From a bacterium (GTDB taxonomy: Bacteria > Latescibacterota > UBA2968 > UBA8231), in contig JAQCJA010000180.1 of the NCBI GenBank assembly GCA_027593305.1, forward strand, positions 1 to 8,299: a stretch of DNA of 8,299 bases, read 5' to 3'. The position numbers and the translations under genes are program-made. The notes beneath the pieces were generated by a model. It did no database searches, was not told where the DNA came from, and was given only the letters and a program-made list of their open reading frames with translations. Shown here piece after piece: positions 6,143 through 8,299 of the stretch (position 1 is its first letter; every line of letters starts with the position of its first letter).

Positions 6143-6637
6143 GTGGCCGCCAGAGCCCAGCAACGGCTGGAGGGAGGCGGGACGCCGGGCACCGAGTTTC
6201 CTGTGTTCGACTGCGATTTCGGTCGTCTGGGCATGCAGACCTGCTTTGACGGACGTTTCGCCGAGGGGTGGGCGGCGCCCAATGGCATGGTGGCAGCGCA
6301 GGTCCGCGATCCCGACGCCCTGCTCGTGCAGCAGCTGGATCTCAGCCATGCCGTCATCGGCTGGCAACCAACCCTGTGCAATGGTGCTATCTTCAGCGAC
6401 ACGCAGGGTGCTGCCGGCTTCCACTACAGCGAGGCGGAGGACAACGGCGTGTTCGGGTCCAACGATCCGGCGCAACCCATGGGCCGCATGATCGAAGTGC
6501 TCGACCCCAAACCGCAGCCCGGTCGATCTGCCGCAATCGGGCCCTGCAGGATGAGCTTCGTCCCCGCCCTGTGCCGGGACGTTGGAGCTGACAGCCTTAC
6601 AACTAGCGAAACGGAACAGGTAGATGCATTTTGCTGA
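6143..6637 (+). pseudogene. Nitrilase-family (carbon-nitrogen hydrolase) gene remnant
   Basis: The frame from GTG 6143 encodes 164 residues in two recognisable pieces. GTPGTEFPVFDCDFGRLGMQTCFDGRFAEGW (residues 13-43, broken here only for description: PVFD at 20-23, TCFD at 33-36) matches the region around the nitrilase catalytic cysteine (Cys34). Directly after it, NGMVAAQVRDPDALLVQQLDL (about 47-67) and HYSEAEDNGVF...SNDPAQPMGRMI belong near the C-terminus of long nitrilase-like hydrolases. Some 50-60 residues normally between them are missing, as is the N-terminal part with the catalytic Glu and Lys. The last 45 residues look non-homologous, as after a frameshift. Family members usually have 270-350 residues. 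There is no convincing ribosome binding site. The frame overlaps the symporter start by 14 bases. A deletion derivative is the best explanation; a sequencing or assembly error is the alternative. Confidence 0.68.
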
Positions 6638-8299
6638 CTGGTTGATCGTTGCCGTGCCCATGATCTTCGTCTTCTACATCGCGTTGAAGGCGCAGAGGTT
6701 TGTCAAAGGTGTCTCCGACTTCCTCGCCGCCGGGCGGGTGGCGGGCCGCTACGTCGTCGCTGTCGCCAGTGGTGAGGCGGGCATGGGACTGATCAGCGTC
6801 GTGGCTCTCTTCGAAGCCTACTACAGTTCAGGCTTCGCCTATTCCTTCTGGAATCAACTCTACGTGCCGGTGGGCATGCTCATGCTGCTCACCGGCTACT
6901 GCATCTACCGCTATCGTGAAACTCGCGCCATGACGATGGGGCAGTTTTTCGAGATGCGCTACAGCCGCAGTTTCCGCATCTATGCAGCCTCGCTGCAGTC
7001 CCTCTCCGGTGTCGTCAACTATGCGATCTTCCCGGCCGTGGGTGCCCGCTTCCTCATCTACTACTGCGATCTGCCCCTGCAGGTGAGTTTCTTCGGCTGG
7101 GTCCTGCCGACCTTCGCACTGGTGATGGCACTGTTTCTGTCGGCAGCGGTCATCGTTGTCAGCCTCGGTGGCCAGATCACGATCATGGTGACGGACTGCA
7201 TTCTCGGCATTCTCAGCTATCCGCTGTACGCCATCGTCGTCATCGCCCTGCTGGTGAAGTTCTCCTGGAGCGGCGATATGGCGCCGACGTTGCTGGATCG
7301 TCCCGCAGGGGAGAGCATGCTCAACCCCTTCGATATCGATCAACTGCGCAACTTCAACATGTTCTACATCTTCGTTGGCCTCTTCAGCAACGTCTTCAAC
7401 CGCATGGCCTGGTCCGGCACGCAGGGCTATAACGCGGCGGCGGTGAATGCCCACGAGCAGAAGATGGGCGCCGTGCTGGGCACCTGGCGCGCCGGTTTCC
7501 AGACAATGATGATCCTGCTGCTGGCCGTTGCGGGGTACACCTTCCTGAACAACGACGACTTTGCCGAGGGCGCTGCTGCTGCCCGGCAGGAGTTGACGTG
7601 GAAGGCCGTCAACGACGTTGCCGTGGATGCCAGGTTTGATGCCGTGAAGACAGAGCTGCGCGGCTATCTCGACACGGGGGAGATGACGGCAGAGCTGACG
7701 ACGTGGTCAGCAGGCATTCATTTCGAGGATAAGGATGAAAACGAGCCCCTCCGTGACATGGTCAAGGAGGGCATGGCGATACAGGACAAGAGTGCGGCGC
7801 AGACCTTCGGCGCCATTCATGATCAGATGCGCGTGCCCATGGCCCTGCGGCACATCCTGCCCATTGGTGTCACCGGTGTCTTTTGCGCCTTGTGCATCTT
7901 TCTGCTGATCAGCACAGATACGACCTACATGCACTCCTGGGGCAGCATCATCGTGCAGGACATCGTGCTGCCCGTGCGCGGTCGCGCCTTTACGCCCCAG
8001 CAGCAGTTGCGGCTGTTGCGGCTCGTCATCGCCGGCGTCGCCGCTTTCGCCTTCTTCTTCTCGCTGATGTTCGCCCAGGTCGACTTCATTCTCATGTTCT
8101 TCGCCATCACCGGCGCGATCTGGCTTGGCGGCGCCGGGCCCTGCATCGTTGGTGGATTGTACTGGCGTCGGGGCACCTCCGCCGGTGCTTTTGCCACATT
8201 GACAGCGGGCTCGATTCTGGCCGTGGGTGGCATCATCGCACAGAAGACGTGGGTGGAGCACATCTACCCGTGGCTGGCTGAGACAGGGCGACTGGGGGG
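6624..8299 (+). CDS. Sodium/solute symporter, SSS family, partial (C-terminus beyond window)
   Basis: An open frame of 558 codons runs from ATG 6624 to the right edge. It encodes an inner-membrane protein with about twelve visible hydrophobic helices. The N-terminus ADWLIVAVPMIFVFYIA is followed by the SDFLAAGRVAGR motif, which is characteristic of sodium/solute symporters (D/E-F-x-x-A-G-R). LLISTDTTYMHSWG with Ser430 and Thr431 sits where SSS proteins have the transmembrane-8 sodium-site Ser/Thr pair. The substrate cannot be told. Unusually, about 95 hydrophilic residues (roughly 307-401, from FLNNDD to just before MRVPMALRHILP) separate two helices. The ribosome binding site is weak (an AGG three bases before the ATG) and lies within the nitrilase remnant, so a lost promoter or translational coupling partner is possible. 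Confidence 0.88.
   Translation, partial: MHFADWLIVAVPMIFVFYIALKAQRFVKGVSDFLAAGRVAGRYVVAVASGEAGMGLISVVALFEAYYSSGFAYSFWNQLYVPVGMLMLLTGYCIYRYRETRAMTMGQFFEMRYSRSFRIYAASLQSLSGVVNYAIFPAVGARFLIYYCDLPLQVSFFGWVLPTFALVMALFLSAAVIVVSLGGQITIMVTDCILGILSYPLYAIVVIALLVKFSWSGDMAPTLLDRPAGESMLNPFDIDQLRNFNMFYIFVGLFSNVFNRMAWSGTQGYNAAAVNAHEQKMGAVLGTWRAGFQTMMILLLAVAGYTFLNNDDFAEGAAAARQELTWKAVNDVAVDARFDAVKTELRGYLDTGEMTAELTTWSAGIHFEDKDENEPLRDMVKEGMAIQDKSAAQTFGAIHDQMRVPMALRHILPIGVTGVFCALCIFLLISTDTTYMHSWGSIIVQDIVLPVRGRAFTPQQQLRLLRLVIAGVAAFAFFFSLMFAQVDFILMFFAITGAIWLGGAGPCIVGGLYWRRGTSAGAFATLTAGSILAVGGIIAQKTWVEHIYPWLAETGRLG

Overview
The window is GC-rich (about 60% by eye) and gene-dense. It looks like a chromosomal segment from an uncultivated Gram-negative bacterium. 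The lipoprotein and periplasmic electron-transfer genes imply a diderm. A DUF6785-like polytopic membrane protein and a sodium/solute symporter with a large hydrophilic insert loosely suggest PVC/FCB-type environmental lineages, while the multiheme cytochrome plus rhodanese lipoprotein recalls Desulfuromonadales. I cannot fix the taxonomy from sequence alone. There are no RNA genes, CRISPR arrays, insertion sequences or phage genes that I can support.

Layout. (1) Minus strand, 1-1345: 5' portion of a polytopic membrane protein that runs off the left edge. (2) 1346-1530: divergent intergenic region with a good candidate sigma-54 promoter (1446-1461) pointing right. (3) 1531-4684: a three-gene plus-strand cassette made of a multiheme c-type cytochrome lipoprotein interrupted by an in-frame TGA, a tandem two-domain rhodanese lipoprotein, and a periplasmic diheme cytochrome c. 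(4) 4924-6060: alanine dehydrogenase (ald), complete with all expected catalytic residues. (5) 6143-6637: remnant of a nitrilase-family (carbon-nitrogen hydrolase) gene. (6) 6624-8299: SSS-family sodium/solute symporter, open at the right edge.

Main result. The cytochrome reading frame has an in-frame TGA at 1735-1737, yet the same frame stays open from the signal peptide (1531) to the TAA at 2797-2799. Starting 10 bases after the TGA is an 8-pair stem with a GGT apical loop, whose position and loop fit the published bacterial SECIS rules. The downstream half has no export signal of its own although it carries nine CXXCH heme sites. The simplest reading is that TGA is selenocysteine (Sec69), so this is a 422-residue selenium-containing decaheme (possibly 11-heme) cytochrome. 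Standard gene callers would split it into a 68-residue lipoprotein and a leaderless 350-residue cytochrome.

How the genes may work together (inference). The selenocytochrome, a rhodanese lipoprotein with two intact active-site cysteines and a diheme cytochrome form a plausible cell-envelope redox module under one promoter. A rhodanese lipoprotein beside multiheme cytochromes recalls the Geobacter ExtHIJKL-type clusters, but no outer-membrane porin gene is present here. Ald, the nitrilase remnant and the two transporter-like proteins look like separate nitrogen/solute metabolism genes.
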